Assembly (NCBI RefSeq): GCF_023015805.1
Contig: NZ_JALKBA010000004.1
Coordinates: 1-64,000, forward strand
DNA from: Cellulophaga sp. F20128
GTDB taxonomy: Bacteria; Bacteroidota; Bacteroidia; Flavobacteriales; Flavobacteriaceae
Length of the DNA stretch: 64,000 nt
Direction: 5' to 3'
The position numbers and the translations under genes were made by a program. The notes beneath the pieces were generated by a model, which saw only the letters and a list, made by a program, of their open reading frames with translations, ran no database searches and was not told the origin of the DNA. Positions 46,134-54,981 of this stretch are shown here, piece after piece (the stretch's first letter is position 1; each line of letters opens with the position of its first letter).

Positions 46134-46700
46134 TTAGGTGTTAAAATGACTTTCTTTAAGACTACTCCATTCTTCTTTTAGAATACCATAACAACAAGAA
46201 CTCCTTCTAAAATTATTTTTGGTTGTGACATTTTTTCTTAGAACCCCTTCTAAAGTGGCGCCTAATTTTTCAATTGCCTTTCTAGATTTTATATTTCTTT
46301 CGTCGATTCTAAATTCTACCTTTTCAAAATTGAGTTCTTCAAAAACATAACGCAACATTAGAAACTTCATACTGTGGTTTAAGCCCGTGCCTTGGGTTTC
46401 TGTTGAGATCCATGTCCATCCTATATGCAAAACCTTGTTTTTTAAATCAATGTTTCCAAATCGGGTAGATCCAACATAGGTATTGATGCGTTTGTCATAG
46501 ATAATAAAAGCAACTGCATTTTTGTCTAGTAGTGCACTCGTTAGATAGGCTTTTAGATTTTCTAAAGTAGATACATCGCTTGAGCTGTATTGGTATAAAT
46601 CTATTTGTTGCGCTATTGGCCAAAGCTCTTTATAATGCGCTATTTGTAGCCGTTCAAGTTTTAAAAAATCGTTCTCTAATAGTTTTATATTTTCAATCAT
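46134..46700 (-). CDS. GNAT-family N-acetyltransferase (RimJ/RimL-like)
   Basis: The 188-residue protein has the GNAT fold: an N-terminal L-x-x-L-x-x-x-H-Y-K-E-L, the strand F-I-I-Y-D-K-R, G-S-T-R-F-G-N-I-D, W-T-W-I-S-T-E-T-Q-G-T-G-L-N for the acetyl-CoA site, and R-K-A-I-E-K-L-G-A-T-L-E-G. This is the RimJ/RimL/YdaF type, which acetylates ribosomal-protein N-termini or small amines. The target is unknown. It overlaps the end of the esterase gene by four bases, so they are co-translated; the two may act on related small molecules, but there is no direct evidence. Confidence 0.85.
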   Translation of the reverse strand: MIENIKLLENDFLKLERLQIAHYKELWPIAQQIDLYQYSSSDVSTLENLKAYLTSALLDKNAVAFIIYDKRINTYVGSTRFGNIDLKNKVLHIGWTWISTETQGTGLNHSMKFLMLRYVFEELNFEKVEFRIDERNIKSRKAIEKLGATLEGVLRKNVTTKNNFRRSSCCYGILKEEWSSLKESHFNT

Positions 46701-47371
46701 TCCACAAGAGCGTTTATGATTTTTTTTTGTACTTCATGTCCGCCTTCAAAGGTGATAAAACGAGTTGCTTCTCCTATTATGCTTGTAACTCGTTCTTTTT
46801 CAATAGCCCTTCTTTTTTCATCTAAATATTCATCGTTTTCCCCAACGATTACAGTGGTTTTGGTATTGTTATCCTTTAAGAATAAAAAATCTTCTGTGGT
46901 TAGCTCGTTAGGAATAGTGCCTGCATATAACACAAACTGCTGGCATTTTATTTTTTGTTTAGCCAACCATCGCGAAACTATAGATACACCCTGTGAATAC
47001 CCCATAATAATTAGGTTGTGTTTTGAAGGGATGTTTTCCTGAACGCAAACTGAATTTAAATAGGTGATGATATTATCTATTTCATTCCGTGTATTTTCTC
47101 GAGTTAGCCAACTAGCGCCAATATGCGTGTATTTGTCATTTAGATAATATTTTGAAGGCGCCTGTGGTGCAATAATATAATTTTCATTTGCTGGTAAATC
47201 CTTAAAGTACCGCAAGAAAAACCGACTTAAATAACCTATTCCGTGACAAACAATCCAAACATTTTTAGTTTCTGAAGTTAAGGTGTTTAAGGTAGAATAG
47301 GAGTTGGTGGTTGTATAAGTAACTTGTTTTTCAGTGGGTTGCATACCGTACGTTTGTAGAATAAAAATCAA
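46697..47371 (-). CDS. Phospholipase/carboxylesterase-type alpha/beta hydrolase
   Basis: The 224-residue protein is a cytoplasmic alpha/beta hydrolase of the carboxylesterase type (YpfH-like). The nucleophile Ser is in I-M-G-Y-S-Q-G-V near 137, the Asp comes in the V-I-V-G-E-N-D-E stretch, and the His in E-G-G-H-E-V. The N-terminal oxyanion region (V-C-H-G-I-G-Y-L) is present. Translation may start at ATG 47344, not 47371. It overlaps the GNAT gene by four bases and is divergent from the menaquinone cluster. It could conceivably stand in for MenH, but the motif pattern is that of a general esterase. Confidence 0.78.
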   Translation of the reverse strand: MIFILQTYGMQPTEKQVTYTTTNSYSTLNTLTSETKNVWIVCHGIGYLSRFFLRYFKDLPANENYIIAPQAPSKYYLNDKYTHIGASWLTRENTRNEIDNIITYLNSVCVQENIPSKHNLIIMGYSQGVSIVSRWLAKQKIKCQQFVLYAGTIPNELTTEDFLFLKDNNTKTTVIVGENDEYLDEKRRAIEKERVTSIIGEATRFITFEGGHEVQKKIINALVE

Positions 47372-47427
47372 AAGTGAAAGTTATACTATTAGTTGTAAAT
47401 GGATTGATTAATTTTACAAAAAATTGA

Positions 47428-47856
47428 ATGATGAACGAAATTCAGGAAAAAATACTTCGTATTTGTAATGAAAACTCCAAGAACACCTTAATGGAAACTT
47501 TGGATATAGAGTATATAGAAGTAGGTGAAAATTTTTTAGTTGGGAAAATGCCTGTAACTTCAAAAGTGCACCAGCCAGATGGTGTTTTACACGGTGGAGC
47601 CACAGCTGCATTAGCGGAAAGTATTGGTAGTGCAGCTTCTTATGTTTTTTTAGATGGACAAAAATTTTTTGTACGTGGTTTAGAAATTACCGCCAATCAT
47701 GTAAAGAGTGTAAGAGACGGTAATGTGTTTGCAAAAGCTACAATTATACACAAAGGAAGAACAACGCAACTTTGGGAAATTAAAATTACAAATGATGAAG
47801 GGGCGTTAGTTTCCTTATGTAAATTAACAACCATTTCCCTGCCAAGAGATAAATAA
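47428..47856 (+). CDS. menI: Hotdog thioesterase, probably DHNA-CoA thioesterase MenI
   Basis: The 142-residue protein has the PaaI/YdiI hotdog fold: H-Q-P-D-G-V-L-H-G-G at 48-57, then A-T-A-A-L-A-E-S-I-G-S with catalytic E64, and V-R-G-L-E-I-T-A-N-H. E. coli YdiI (MenI), which removes CoA from 1,4-dihydroxy-2-naphthoyl-CoA, has nearly the same core. Its position, three bases before menF and upstream of menD, supports that role. The reading frame starts with two ATGs; either could be used. Confidence 0.85.
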   Translation: MMNEIQEKILRICNENSKNTLMETLDIEYIEVGENFLVGKMPVTSKVHQPDGVLHGGATAALAESIGSAASYVFLDGQKFFVRGLEITANHVKSVRDGNVFAKATIIHKGRTTQLWEIKITNDEGALVSLCKLTTISLPRDK

Positions 47857-47859
47857 GGA

Positions 47860-48969
47860 ATGAAGCATTTTTTTGAGCAGTTAAAATCTCAGTTGGTTGA
47901 TAAAAAACCATTTGTAGCCTATAGAAAGCCGAACGACTTTGTTGTTAAAGCTGTTTTGCAAAATAGCGATGATTTACATTATACATGGGATTACAAAGAA
48001 ACAGGTTTTGTTTTTGCACCTTTTAACGCTAAAAATGATACCGTCTTAATTCCTTTGGATACGCTTTTAACCGCTCCCTATACACCCGAGGGAAATTCCA
48101 ATGAGAATACGGCTCTTCCACTGAATACTTTCGCCACACCAATAGCGAAAGAATTTCATACCAAGTTAGTTACCAGTGCCATTACGAATCTTGCAAAAGG
48201 AAAACTACAGAAAGTCGTTGTTTCCCGTAAAATTGAAGTTGGATGTTCTAAAAAATCCCTGCCCATGTTTAAAGCTATGTTGGATAAATACCCAACAGCT
48301 TTTTGTTATTTATGGTACCATCCCAAGGTAGGGATGTGGTTGGGTGCAACGCCAGAGGTTTTGTTAAAAACGGAAAACCAAAGAATAGAAACCTCCTCCT
48401 TGGCAGGCACACAAGTTTGGACAAAGGATGAAGTGCCGGAGTGGAAGAGTAAAGAGAAGTATGAACAAAAAGTAGTTACGGATTTTATAGTAAATGCCTT
48501 AGAAAATAAAGTATCTAATTTAAAGTTATCTACGGTTACCTCCATAAAGGCTGGTAATTTATGGCATTTAAGAACTAGAATAACAGGTCTAATGTCCAAT
48601 AACTTAAAAGAAATTTTACTGGCATTACATCCTACTCCAGCAACTTGCGGGTTGCCAAAAAAGGAAGCTCAAGCGTTTATTTTAAAAAATGAAAATTACG
48701 ATAGAACTTTTTATACAGGCTTTTTAGGTGAACTCAATTATTCAGAAGAAAACCATAGGGCTAACGCAAGGCGCAACATAGAGAATAGAGCATATACGGT
48801 TAACAAGAAGACTACAAACATTTATGCCAACTTGCGTTGTGCAGAATTAAAAGAGAACAAGGCCTTTGTGTATGTGGGAGGGGGAATAACAATTGACTCA
48901 AATCCAGAAAAAGAATGGGAAGAAACAGTGGCAAAAAGTGAAACCATACTACGGATTATATTAAAATAA
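47860..48969 (+). CDS. menF: Isochorismate synthase
   Basis: This enzyme converts chorismate to isochorismate, the first menaquinone step. The 369-residue protein is a chorismate-binding domain with K-V-V-V-S-R-K, then L-W-Y-H-P-K-V-G-M-W-L-G-A-T-P-E, E-K-Y-E-Q-K-V-V-T, H-P-T-P-A-T-C-G-L-P, Y-T-G-F-L-G and A-R-R-N-I-E. A partner MenD lies 63 bases downstream. An EntC (siderophore) role is excluded in practice by the menaquinone setting. Three bases separate it from the MenI gene. Confidence 0.93.
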   Translation: MKHFFEQLKSQLVDKKPFVAYRKPNDFVVKAVLQNSDDLHYTWDYKETGFVFAPFNAKNDTVLIPLDTLLTAPYTPEGNSNENTALPLNTFATPIAKEFHTKLVTSAITNLAKGKLQKVVVSRKIEVGCSKKSLPMFKAMLDKYPTAFCYLWYHPKVGMWLGATPEVLLKTENQRIETSSLAGTQVWTKDEVPEWKSKEKYEQKVVTDFIVNALENKVSNLKLSTVTSIKAGNLWHLRTRITGLMSNNLKEILLALHPTPATCGLPKKEAQAFILKNENYDRTFYTGFLGELNYSEENHRANARRNIENRAYTVNKKTTNIYANLRCAELKENKAFVYVGGGITIDSNPEKEWEETVAKSETILRIILK

Positions 48970-49032
48970 TTGGGTAAAGAAATCTTTCCGATGTATTTTT
49001 GATACTACAATAAATATAAACCTCATTTAAAT

Positions 49033-50793
49033 TTGAAATATTCCAATATACCAACTGCTCAATCTGTTGTTTTACATTGCAAAGAAAAGGGTATTAAAGA
49101 TATAGTTATTTCGCCGGGTTCAAGAAATGCTCCACTTACAATTGGCTTTACAGAGGATCCATATTTTAAATGTTATAGCATTGTTGACGAACGTTGCGCT
49201 GCTTTTTTTGCCCTGGGAATTGCTCAGAATACAGGGAAGGGTGTTGCTGTGCTTTGCACTTCGGGGAGTGCATTGCTCAATTATTACCCTGCAGTTGCCG
49301 AAGCGTTTTACAGTGATATTCCACTTCTTGTAATTTCGGCAGATAGACCAAAGTACAGCATAGATATCGGTGACGGACAAACCATTCGTCAACAGGGAGT
49401 TTTTAAAAATCATATTGGTTATGAAGCAAATCTGAAGCAAGACGTTTCACATGCAACCCAGACTATTCAAAAGTTTGCCAATTCATTATTGTCTACTCAA
49501 ATGCATATAGAGGCGCAACAAGCCAGCATTGACGCACACAATAGCCTTGTCCTTCAGAAAGGTATTGATTATGCCTTAGAAGAGCGTACTCCCGTTCATA
49601 TTAACGTTCCCTTAGAAGAACCTTTGTACACTACCCAGGAACAAGCCTATGTGTTTCCGGAGTTAAAGAAGAAAAGTAAAGATTCTGGAACAGTACCATG
49701 CCTGGGGTTAGAGGAATTTAGTTCAATTTGGAACAAGTCCAATAAGAAAATGATTTTGGTAGGGGTAAACAAGCCAGATGCTTTGGAGCAACAATTTTTG
49801 GAGAAAATAGCAGAAGACGATTCTGTCCTTGTTTTTACAGAGACTACTTCCAATATACATCATGTTAAATTTTTCAATAGTATAGATAGCATTTTAGCAC
49901 CTATTGAAAAATCAGTGAACAAAGAGGCTCTGTTTAGTGACTTGCAACCTGATATTTTAGTAACTTTCGGTGGCTTGGTTGTTTCAAAAAAAATTAAAAG
50001 TTTTTTACGTAATTACCAACCAAAGCATCATTGGCACATAGACGCTACAAAGGCTAATGATACATTTTTCTGTCTAACGCATCATTTTAAATGTAATGTT
50101 AACGCTTTTTTTAATACATTTTTAAAAGAAACAAAGTCAATTAAAAGTTCGTACCGCAACTATTGGTCAGCTGTAAAATTAGGGTATGAGAAAAAGCGAG
50201 CCGCGTATGTAAAGGAGATTCCCTTTTCAGACATGTACGCTTTTTCTAAGCTATTGCCAAGTATCCCAGAAGGGTATCAATTGCATTTATCGAACAGTTC
50301 TACGGTTCGTTATGCACAATTATTTCCGCTTAAAAGTGGTGTAAAGGTGTTTTGTAATCGAGGTACCAGTGGTATAGACGGAAGTACATCTACAGCCATA
50401 GGGGCATCTATATACAATACAGAACCAACCCTATTAATTACAGGAGATTTAAGCTTTTTATATGACAGTAACGCCTTGTGGAACAATTATGTAAATTCTA
50501 ATTTTAGGATTGTAGTGCTAAATAATAGTGGAGGTGGCATTTTTAGAATACTTCCTGGGCAAGAGGAGACAGAAAACTATCAGACTTATTTTGAAACAAC
50601 GCACAATTTAGAGATTTCCAATTTATGTGCTATGTATGGTATGGAATATAGGTTAGCCGAAGATGAAAATACCCTAAATACACAATTAGAAAGTTTTTAC
50701 GAAAATTCTCAGATGCCTAGGTTATTGGAAATAAAAACACCGCGAATTATAAACAATAAAATTTTGCTTAGTTATTTTGATTTTATATCTTAG
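49033..50793 (+). CDS. menD: SEPHCHC synthase MenD
   Basis: MenD uses thiamine diphosphate to join isochorismate and 2-oxoglutarate into 2-succinyl-5-enolpyruvyl-6-hydroxy-3-cyclohexene-1-carboxylate. The 586-residue protein has V-I-S-P-G-S-R-N-A-P-L-T near 25-36, the catalytic E53 (V-D-E-R-C-A-A-F-F-A), and the ThDP site G-D-L-S-F-L-Y-D-S-N-A-L near 472. Start is TTG 49033 (MKYSNIP). The gap to menF is 63 bases. Length is typical (about 560-590). Confidence 0.96.
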   Translation: MKYSNIPTAQSVVLHCKEKGIKDIVISPGSRNAPLTIGFTEDPYFKCYSIVDERCAAFFALGIAQNTGKGVAVLCTSGSALLNYYPAVAEAFYSDIPLLVISADRPKYSIDIGDGQTIRQQGVFKNHIGYEANLKQDVSHATQTIQKFANSLLSTQMHIEAQQASIDAHNSLVLQKGIDYALEERTPVHINVPLEEPLYTTQEQAYVFPELKKKSKDSGTVPCLGLEEFSSIWNKSNKKMILVGVNKPDALEQQFLEKIAEDDSVLVFTETTSNIHHVKFFNSIDSILAPIEKSVNKEALFSDLQPDILVTFGGLVVSKKIKSFLRNYQPKHHWHIDATKANDTFFCLTHHFKCNVNAFFNTFLKETKSIKSSYRNYWSAVKLGYEKKRAAYVKEIPFSDMYAFSKLLPSIPEGYQLHLSNSSTVRYAQLFPLKSGVKVFCNRGTSGIDGSTSTAIGASIYNTEPTLLITGDLSFLYDSNALWNNYVNSNFRIVVLNNSGGGIFRILPGQEETENYQTYFETTHNLEISNLCAMYGMEYRLAEDENTLNTQLESFYENSQMPRLLEIKTPRIINNKILLSYFDFIS

Positions 50794-50834
50794 AAGCATT
50801 ATTAACATTAACTATCAATTACAAAACTAAAATT

Positions 50835-51176
50835 ATGAGCCAAAGAGACGATTTAATTGCAAAATATGCAGCTGACATAAAAGATAAATTTGGAGAGTCT
50901 GCAAATATGGATTTATTAACGAAAGTTACTATTGGTTTAGGCCCTTCAATTTATAACAAAGATTCTTCATTGGTATCTGGTTCTGATGAAAAAGAATTAG
51001 AAACAGTAAAGAAGAATTTTTTACTTAAAAAATTAGGAATGAGCGATAGCCCAAAACTAATGGAAGGCGTTAAAAAGGTTATGGATGCTTATGGTTCATC
51101 AAATAAAAATAAACATAGAGCTGTTGTTTATTATAAATTAACGCAACACTTTGGAAAAGAGTCTGTATACAAATAG
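50835..51176 (+). CDS. DUF2853 family protein
   Basis: The 113-residue protein matches the DUF2853 family, found widely in Bacteroidota and Proteobacteria: a helical protein with A-D-I-K-D-K-F-G-E near 13-21, T-K-V-T-I-G-L-G-P-S-I-Y near 28-39 and a C-terminal V-V-Y-Y-K-L-T-Q-H. No function is known. It follows menD by 41 bases and ends before a terminator, so it is probably the last gene of the menI-menF-menD transcript. Confidence 0.85.
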   Translation: MSQRDDLIAKYAADIKDKFGESANMDLLTKVTIGLGPSIYNKDSSLVSGSDEKELETVKKNFLLKKLGMSDSPKLMEGVKKVMDAYGSSNKNKHRAVVYYKLTQHFGKESVYK

Positions 51177-51196
51177 AATCTTTCATAAGAAAAATA

Positions 51197-51232
51197 AAAA
51201 AGAGGCTGCCTTAACTAGGGTAGCCTCTTTTT
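51197..51232 (+). terminator. Terminator after the DUF2853 gene
   Basis: AAAAAGAGGCTGCC pairs with GGTAGCCTCTTTTT (one G-T wobble) around eight bases, with a run of eight or more Ts. Confidence 0.9.
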
Positions 51233-51265
51233 TTTACTGTATTTTTGTGCTTTATAATTAAAAAA

Positions 51266-52093
51266 ATGGAATTAGGTAAGTATAATACATTAGAAATATT
51301 AAGAGATACTAGCGTCGGCTTATTTTTGGGCGATGTAGAAGGTAATGATGTCTTGTTGCCAAATAAGTATGTGCCTGAGAATTTTGAAATAGGAGATATG
51401 TTAACTGTTTTCTGCTATTTAGATTATGATGAAAGACCAGTTGCAACAACCTTAAAACCATATATTGTACGAGATGATTTTCATTTGTTAAGGGTAGCTG
51501 AGGTTAATAACTTTGGTGCTTTTATGGAGTGGGGTTTAGAAAAGCATTTGTTGGTTCCATTTAGAGAGCAACGTACCAAAATGGTAGATGGGCAATGGTA
51601 TATTGTATTTTGTTATTTGGACGAAAAAACAGATCGTTTGGTGGCCTCTAATAAGTTAGATAGGTTCTTGGATAATGAAGAATTAACAGTGGATAATAAT
51701 GATGAGGTAAACCTTATTTTTACACGGAAAACAGATCTAGGTTGGGAGGTAATCATAAATAATTTGCACAAGGGACTTGTATATGCTAATGAAGTATTTA
51801 AGGAAGTTTCTATTGGAGATAAGCAAATTGGATATATTAAGAATATTAGACCAGACAATAAAATAGATGTTTCTTTACAACCTTTAGGCTTCTTAAGCTT
51901 GGAGCCCAATGCTAATCTTATCTACGATGAGTTAAAATTAGCTGGTGGATATTTAGATCTTCATGATAAGTCGAATCCGGAGGACATTAAAGCCAAGCTA
52001 AAAATAAGTAAAAAAGCCTTTAAAAAAGGAGTAGGAACATTGTATAGGGAACGTAAAATTGAAATCAAGGATGATGGCATTTATTTAATTTAA
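51266..52093 (+). CDS. cvfB: S1-like RNA-binding protein of the CvfB family
   Basis: The protein has S1-like beta-barrels at about residues 1-60, 65-130 and 135-205 (V-N-N-F-G-A-F-M-E-W-G and K-I-D-V-S-L are S1 hallmarks), then a C-terminal winged helix, as in CvfB. It is expected to bind RNA or DNA. The start is set at ATG 51266: an earlier ATG at 51245 falls inside a TATTTTTG promoter -7 element (51240-51247), and transcription would begin near 51254. It is 275 residues from that start. It lies between menD/DUF2853 and the SPOR/menA pair. Confidence 0.88.
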   Translation: MELGKYNTLEILRDTSVGLFLGDVEGNDVLLPNKYVPENFEIGDMLTVFCYLDYDERPVATTLKPYIVRDDFHLLRVAEVNNFGAFMEWGLEKHLLVPFREQRTKMVDGQWYIVFCYLDEKTDRLVASNKLDRFLDNEELTVDNNDEVNLIFTRKTDLGWEVIINNLHKGLVYANEVFKEVSIGDKQIGYIKNIRPDNKIDVSLQPLGFLSLEPNANLIYDELKLAGGYLDLHDKSNPEDIKAKLKISKKAFKKGVGTLYRERKIEIKDDGIYLI

Positions 52094-52234
52094 AGCGTTG
52101 ATTATTCTTTTTTTAAAAGGGAAGTAATTTATTAGAGAATATTCCCTTTGTATCGTTTTTTTTTAGTATAAAAAAGTTTACATTGCACTCTATTCCTTAA
52201 CTGAGTATTATAATGCCTCCTAAAATATAAGATT

Positions 52235-52840
52235 ATGCCATTTATAGAAGAATCAGATCTCTTAGAACTTCATAAAGATATTGATAAAGCTCAGCAAATG
52301 AATGAGCGTTTATTGGATCAGGTGAAAATAAAGAACAAGGAATTAAAAAATAAAAAAACACAACGTAATATTTTAGGTTTAATAACGGGGGTTTTCTTAT
52401 TGGGGACCATTGCATTGACTTCGTTCACTTTAGGGTTAAGTAAATCCAAAGCATTTGACTCAAGTACGAACACTAATTTACTGGTTTCTATAGATAGCTT
52501 AGATGTAATTAAGTCGCGTATCAATAATTTAAAGGAACAAAATCAGGAATTAAGTTTAGTTAGTGAGTTTTATTTGGCAAAGAGTATTTTAAATAAAGAG
52601 AAAATATATTCTGTTCAGATTAAAACTTTTGTAGATAACAATATTACCTTGTCATCTGAATCTCTCGCAAATACGCTATTTGTTAAAAACAATCCATTTT
52701 ATTCCTATTCTATAGGTAATTTTGAAACCATAGAAGAAGCTAGATCATTTAGGTATCAATTGGTTAAAATGGGCTTTGATGATGCCTTTGTTGCCTCTTA
52801 TCAAGATGGTAAACGTATACAAATAGAAGATCCTTATTAA
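52235..52840 (+). CDS. Single-span membrane protein with C-terminal SPOR-like domain
   Basis: The 201-residue protein has a charged cytoplasmic helix (about 1-45, coiled-coil-like), one membrane span (I-L-G-L-I-T-G-V-F-L-L-G-T-I-A-L-T-S-F near 46-66), and a periplasmic C-terminal SPOR-like domain (about 122-195: I-Y-S-V-Q-I-K-T-F, Y-S-I-G-N-F-E-T-I-E-E-A, Q-L-V-K-M-G-F-D-D-A-F-V). SPOR domains bind denuded septal peptidoglycan. It is two bases ahead of menA and probably shares its mRNA, an arrangement I believe recurs in related genomes. Confidence 0.78.
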   Translation: MPFIEESDLLELHKDIDKAQQMNERLLDQVKIKNKELKNKKTQRNILGLITGVFLLGTIALTSFTLGLSKSKAFDSSTNTNLLVSIDSLDVIKSRINNLKEQNQELSLVSEFYLAKSILNKEKIYSVQIKTFVDNNITLSSESLANTLFVKNNPFYSYSIGNFETIEEARSFRYQLVKMGFDDAFVASYQDGKRIQIEDPY

Positions 52841-52842
52841 GA

Positions 52843-53748
52843 ATGAAGTTAAAAGCTTGGATTAACGCTGCCAGGTTAAGAACACTGCCTTTATCTATTT
52901 CTGGAATTATAGTTGGCTTTGCGCTGGCGTCTAGGTTAGGGTTTGCGAATAGTTGTGTTTTTATTCTTGCCTTATGCACCACAATAGCATTACAAGTTAC
53001 CTCTAATTTTGCGAATGATTATGGAGACGGTGTTAAGGGAACAGACAATGATGCTAGAATAGGACCTAAAAGGGCATACCAAAGCGGAATTCTAACGAGA
53101 AAAGAGCTGAAGAAGGGGATTGTACTTTCAATACTAGTTTGTTTGTTGCTTGTACTATTGTTAATTTTCTATGCCTTTGGCACCAACAATCTACTCCATA
53201 TTTTATTATTTTTAAGCCTAGGTGTTTTTTCTATTTGGGCAGCAATTAAATATACTGTAGGTAAATCTGCCTATGGCTACAAGGGTTTGGGAGATATTTT
53301 TGTCTTTGTGTTTTTTGGATTAATCAGCGTTGTAGGATCTCTGTTTTTGTTTACAAAACAACTTACTATTTTAGCTGTTTTGCCAGCGGTTACTGTAGGT
53401 TTACTTAGTGTAGCCGTGCTAAACCTAAATAACTTAAGGGATATAGAGTCTGATAGATCCTCTGGAAAGAACACCATTATCGTAAAAATGGGTTTTGCAA
53501 ATGGTAAAAAATATCATTATTTATTATTGTTTTTCAGCTTGGTTAGTACTCTTGTTTATACAAGTTTTAACTACCAAAATGGCTATAGTTTTATTTGGTT
53601 ATTGGCTTATATACCCGTAGTATTACATGTAAAACGAATTTTAAAAATTAAAAATTCAACTTCGGTAGATCCAGAGTTAAAAGTAGTAGCCTTAAGCACA
53701 TTTTTATTTGCTATTTTCTTTTATTTTAGTTTTAATAATTTTTCGTAA
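52843..53748 (+). CDS. menA: 1,4-dihydroxy-2-naphthoate polyprenyltransferase
   Basis: MenA attaches the isoprenoid chain to DHNA at the membrane. The 301-residue UbiA-family protein has about eight spans and two Asp motifs: N-F-A-N-D-Y-G-D-G near 57-65 (followed by G-T-D-N-D-A) and N-N-L-R-D-I-E-S-D near 196-204. Length is normal. It starts two bases after the SPOR gene stop. A response regulator follows 36 bases downstream. Confidence 0.94.
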   Translation: MKLKAWINAARLRTLPLSISGIIVGFALASRLGFANSCVFILALCTTIALQVTSNFANDYGDGVKGTDNDARIGPKRAYQSGILTRKELKKGIVLSILVCLLLVLLLIFYAFGTNNLLHILLFLSLGVFSIWAAIKYTVGKSAYGYKGLGDIFVFVFFGLISVVGSLFLFTKQLTILAVLPAVTVGLLSVAVLNLNNLRDIESDRSSGKNTIIVKMGFANGKKYHYLLLFFSLVSTLVYTSFNYQNGYSFIWLLAYIPVVLHVKRILKIKNSTSVDPELKVVALSTFLFAIFFYFSFNNFS

Positions 53749-53784
53749 TTTAGCGTATATTAAGTCCATCCTAAAACCAACAAA

Positions 53785-54531
53785 TTGGAAAAACCCATCA
53801 AAATACTAATAGTAGAAGACAACGTAATCATAGCGGATGATATGCAATCTATGCTAGAAGAAATAGGCTATGAAATAGTCGGTAATGTAATTGTTTACGA
53901 GCAAGCGGAGGAAGTTTTAAGAACTACCGATGTAGATTTGGTTCTTATAGACATTATTTTAGCTTCAGATAAGACAGGTATAGATTTAGGAAAGCATATT
54001 AGAAAGAACTATAACATTCCATTTATATTTGTAACCTCTAACTCTGATAGAGCAACGGTTGAAAAAGCTAAAGTTGTAAAACCAAATGGTTATTTGGTAA
54101 AACCTTTTGAACAACAGGATTTATACACTTCGATAGAAATTGCCTTATCTAATTTTAATTATTTAGATAAGCAAGGTCTTTCTGAAGATGATGTAGAAGC
54201 ACCTATGGCTAGTTCGGTGTTAAAGGATTCCATATTTGTGAAGAAGCAGCATTTGTACTACAGAATTAACTTTACAGACATTCAATTTATTAAGGCAGAC
54301 AATGTTTATTTAGAGGTAAATACGGTGGATAAAAAGTACCTTGTAAGATCTCCTTTAAAAGATTATTTGGAGAAGCTCCCTAGAGATAAGTTTTACAGAG
54401 CTCATAAATCATATATTGTTAATGTGGACCATATTGGCGCTGTTAATTCTAAGGACGTGATGATCAACAATAAATTAATTCCAATTTCTAAAGAATTTAA
54501 AGAATTTATTATTTCATCCATGAATTCATAA
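53785..54531 (+). CDS. LytTR-family response regulator
   Basis: The 248-residue protein has a canonical receiver (E11/D12 in IVEDN, phospho-acceptor D56 in VLIDI, T84 in FVTSN, K106 in VKPFE) and a LytTR DNA-binding domain (about 150-246). The latter shows the same F-Y-R-A-H-K-S-Y-I-V-N and I-P-I-S-K-E-F-K-E elements as other family members. Start is TTG 53785. It is next to a HisKA_2 sensor kinase gene, 450 bases downstream, and so is likely its partner. Signals and targets are unknown. Confidence 0.9.
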   Translation: MEKPIKILIVEDNVIIADDMQSMLEEIGYEIVGNVIVYEQAEEVLRTTDVDLVLIDIILASDKTGIDLGKHIRKNYNIPFIFVTSNSDRATVEKAKVVKPNGYLVKPFEQQDLYTSIEIALSNFNYLDKQGLSEDDVEAPMASSVLKDSIFVKKQHLYYRINFTDIQFIKADNVYLEVNTVDKKYLVRSPLKDYLEKLPRDKFYRAHKSYIVNVDHIGAVNSKDVMINNKLIPISKEFKEFIISSMNS

Positions 54532-54557
54532 ACACCGGTCTAATTACACAACTTTTA

Positions 54558-54591
54558 ATGCCTTGCCCTGCTTTATTTGGGGGCAAGGCAT
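54558..54591 (+). terminator. Terminator after the LytTR gene
   Basis: ATGCCTTGCCC pairs perfectly with GGGCAAGGCAT around a 12-base loop, then five Ts. Confidence 0.8.
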
Positions 54592-54728
54592 TTTTACATA
54601 TACAGATAGAAGGGCTTTACATCGTTTTTGTTGAGTTTGGCAACATTTATTTTATGGATTTGGGACTATGATCTATTTTAGAGGTATAATAAGAATTAAA
54701 TTTTTTCATTTTCATATAGTGTTCTCGT

Positions 54729-54769
54729 AACAAAACCCTCTGCAAGTATAACTTTCAAAGGGTTTTGTT
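54729..54769 (+). terminator. Second hairpin in the same spacer
   Basis: AACAAAACCCT pairs with AGGGTTTTGTT around a 19-base loop. With no gene between it and the first terminator, it may end a small RNA. Confidence 0.45.
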
Positions 54770-54792
54770 TATTTGGTTCAATTTTAATTCTT

Positions 54793-54826
54793 ATATTTTA
54801 ATTCTAAAAAACAAGAATTAAAATAT
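54793..54826. repeat. Perfect AT-rich inverted repeat upstream of the kinase gene
   Basis: ATATTTTAATTCT and AGAATTAAAATAT, 13 bases each, spaced by eight. It lies 155 bases before the kinase ATG and could be an operator or a weak hairpin. Confidence 0.4.
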
Positions 54827-54981
54827 ATAATTATCAATAAAATCATAACTTGCCCCTAGATTTAAGTGATACGATAAAAGGAATGCTTCTTTAGTTTAAA
54901 TTTTAAGTCAATAGACTATAGCGTAGACTACTTTTACAAGATTAATAGCACAATTGCGAAAAGAATAGGGAATAAAATTAT

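Larger units (their letters stand above)
54532..54981. other. Spacer with two terminators and an AT-rich hairpin
   Basis: The 450-base gap between the LytTR gene and the kinase has no gene. It contains the hairpin 54558-54591, a second at 54729-54769 and a perfect 13-base inverted repeat at 54793-54826. The kinase therefore probably has its own promoter in the last 150 bases; I do not see a clear one. Confidence 0.55.

Noticed and set aside
51245-51265. Earlier ATG for the CvfB gene
   Set aside because: It sits inside the TATTTTTG -7 element and would not be on the transcript.
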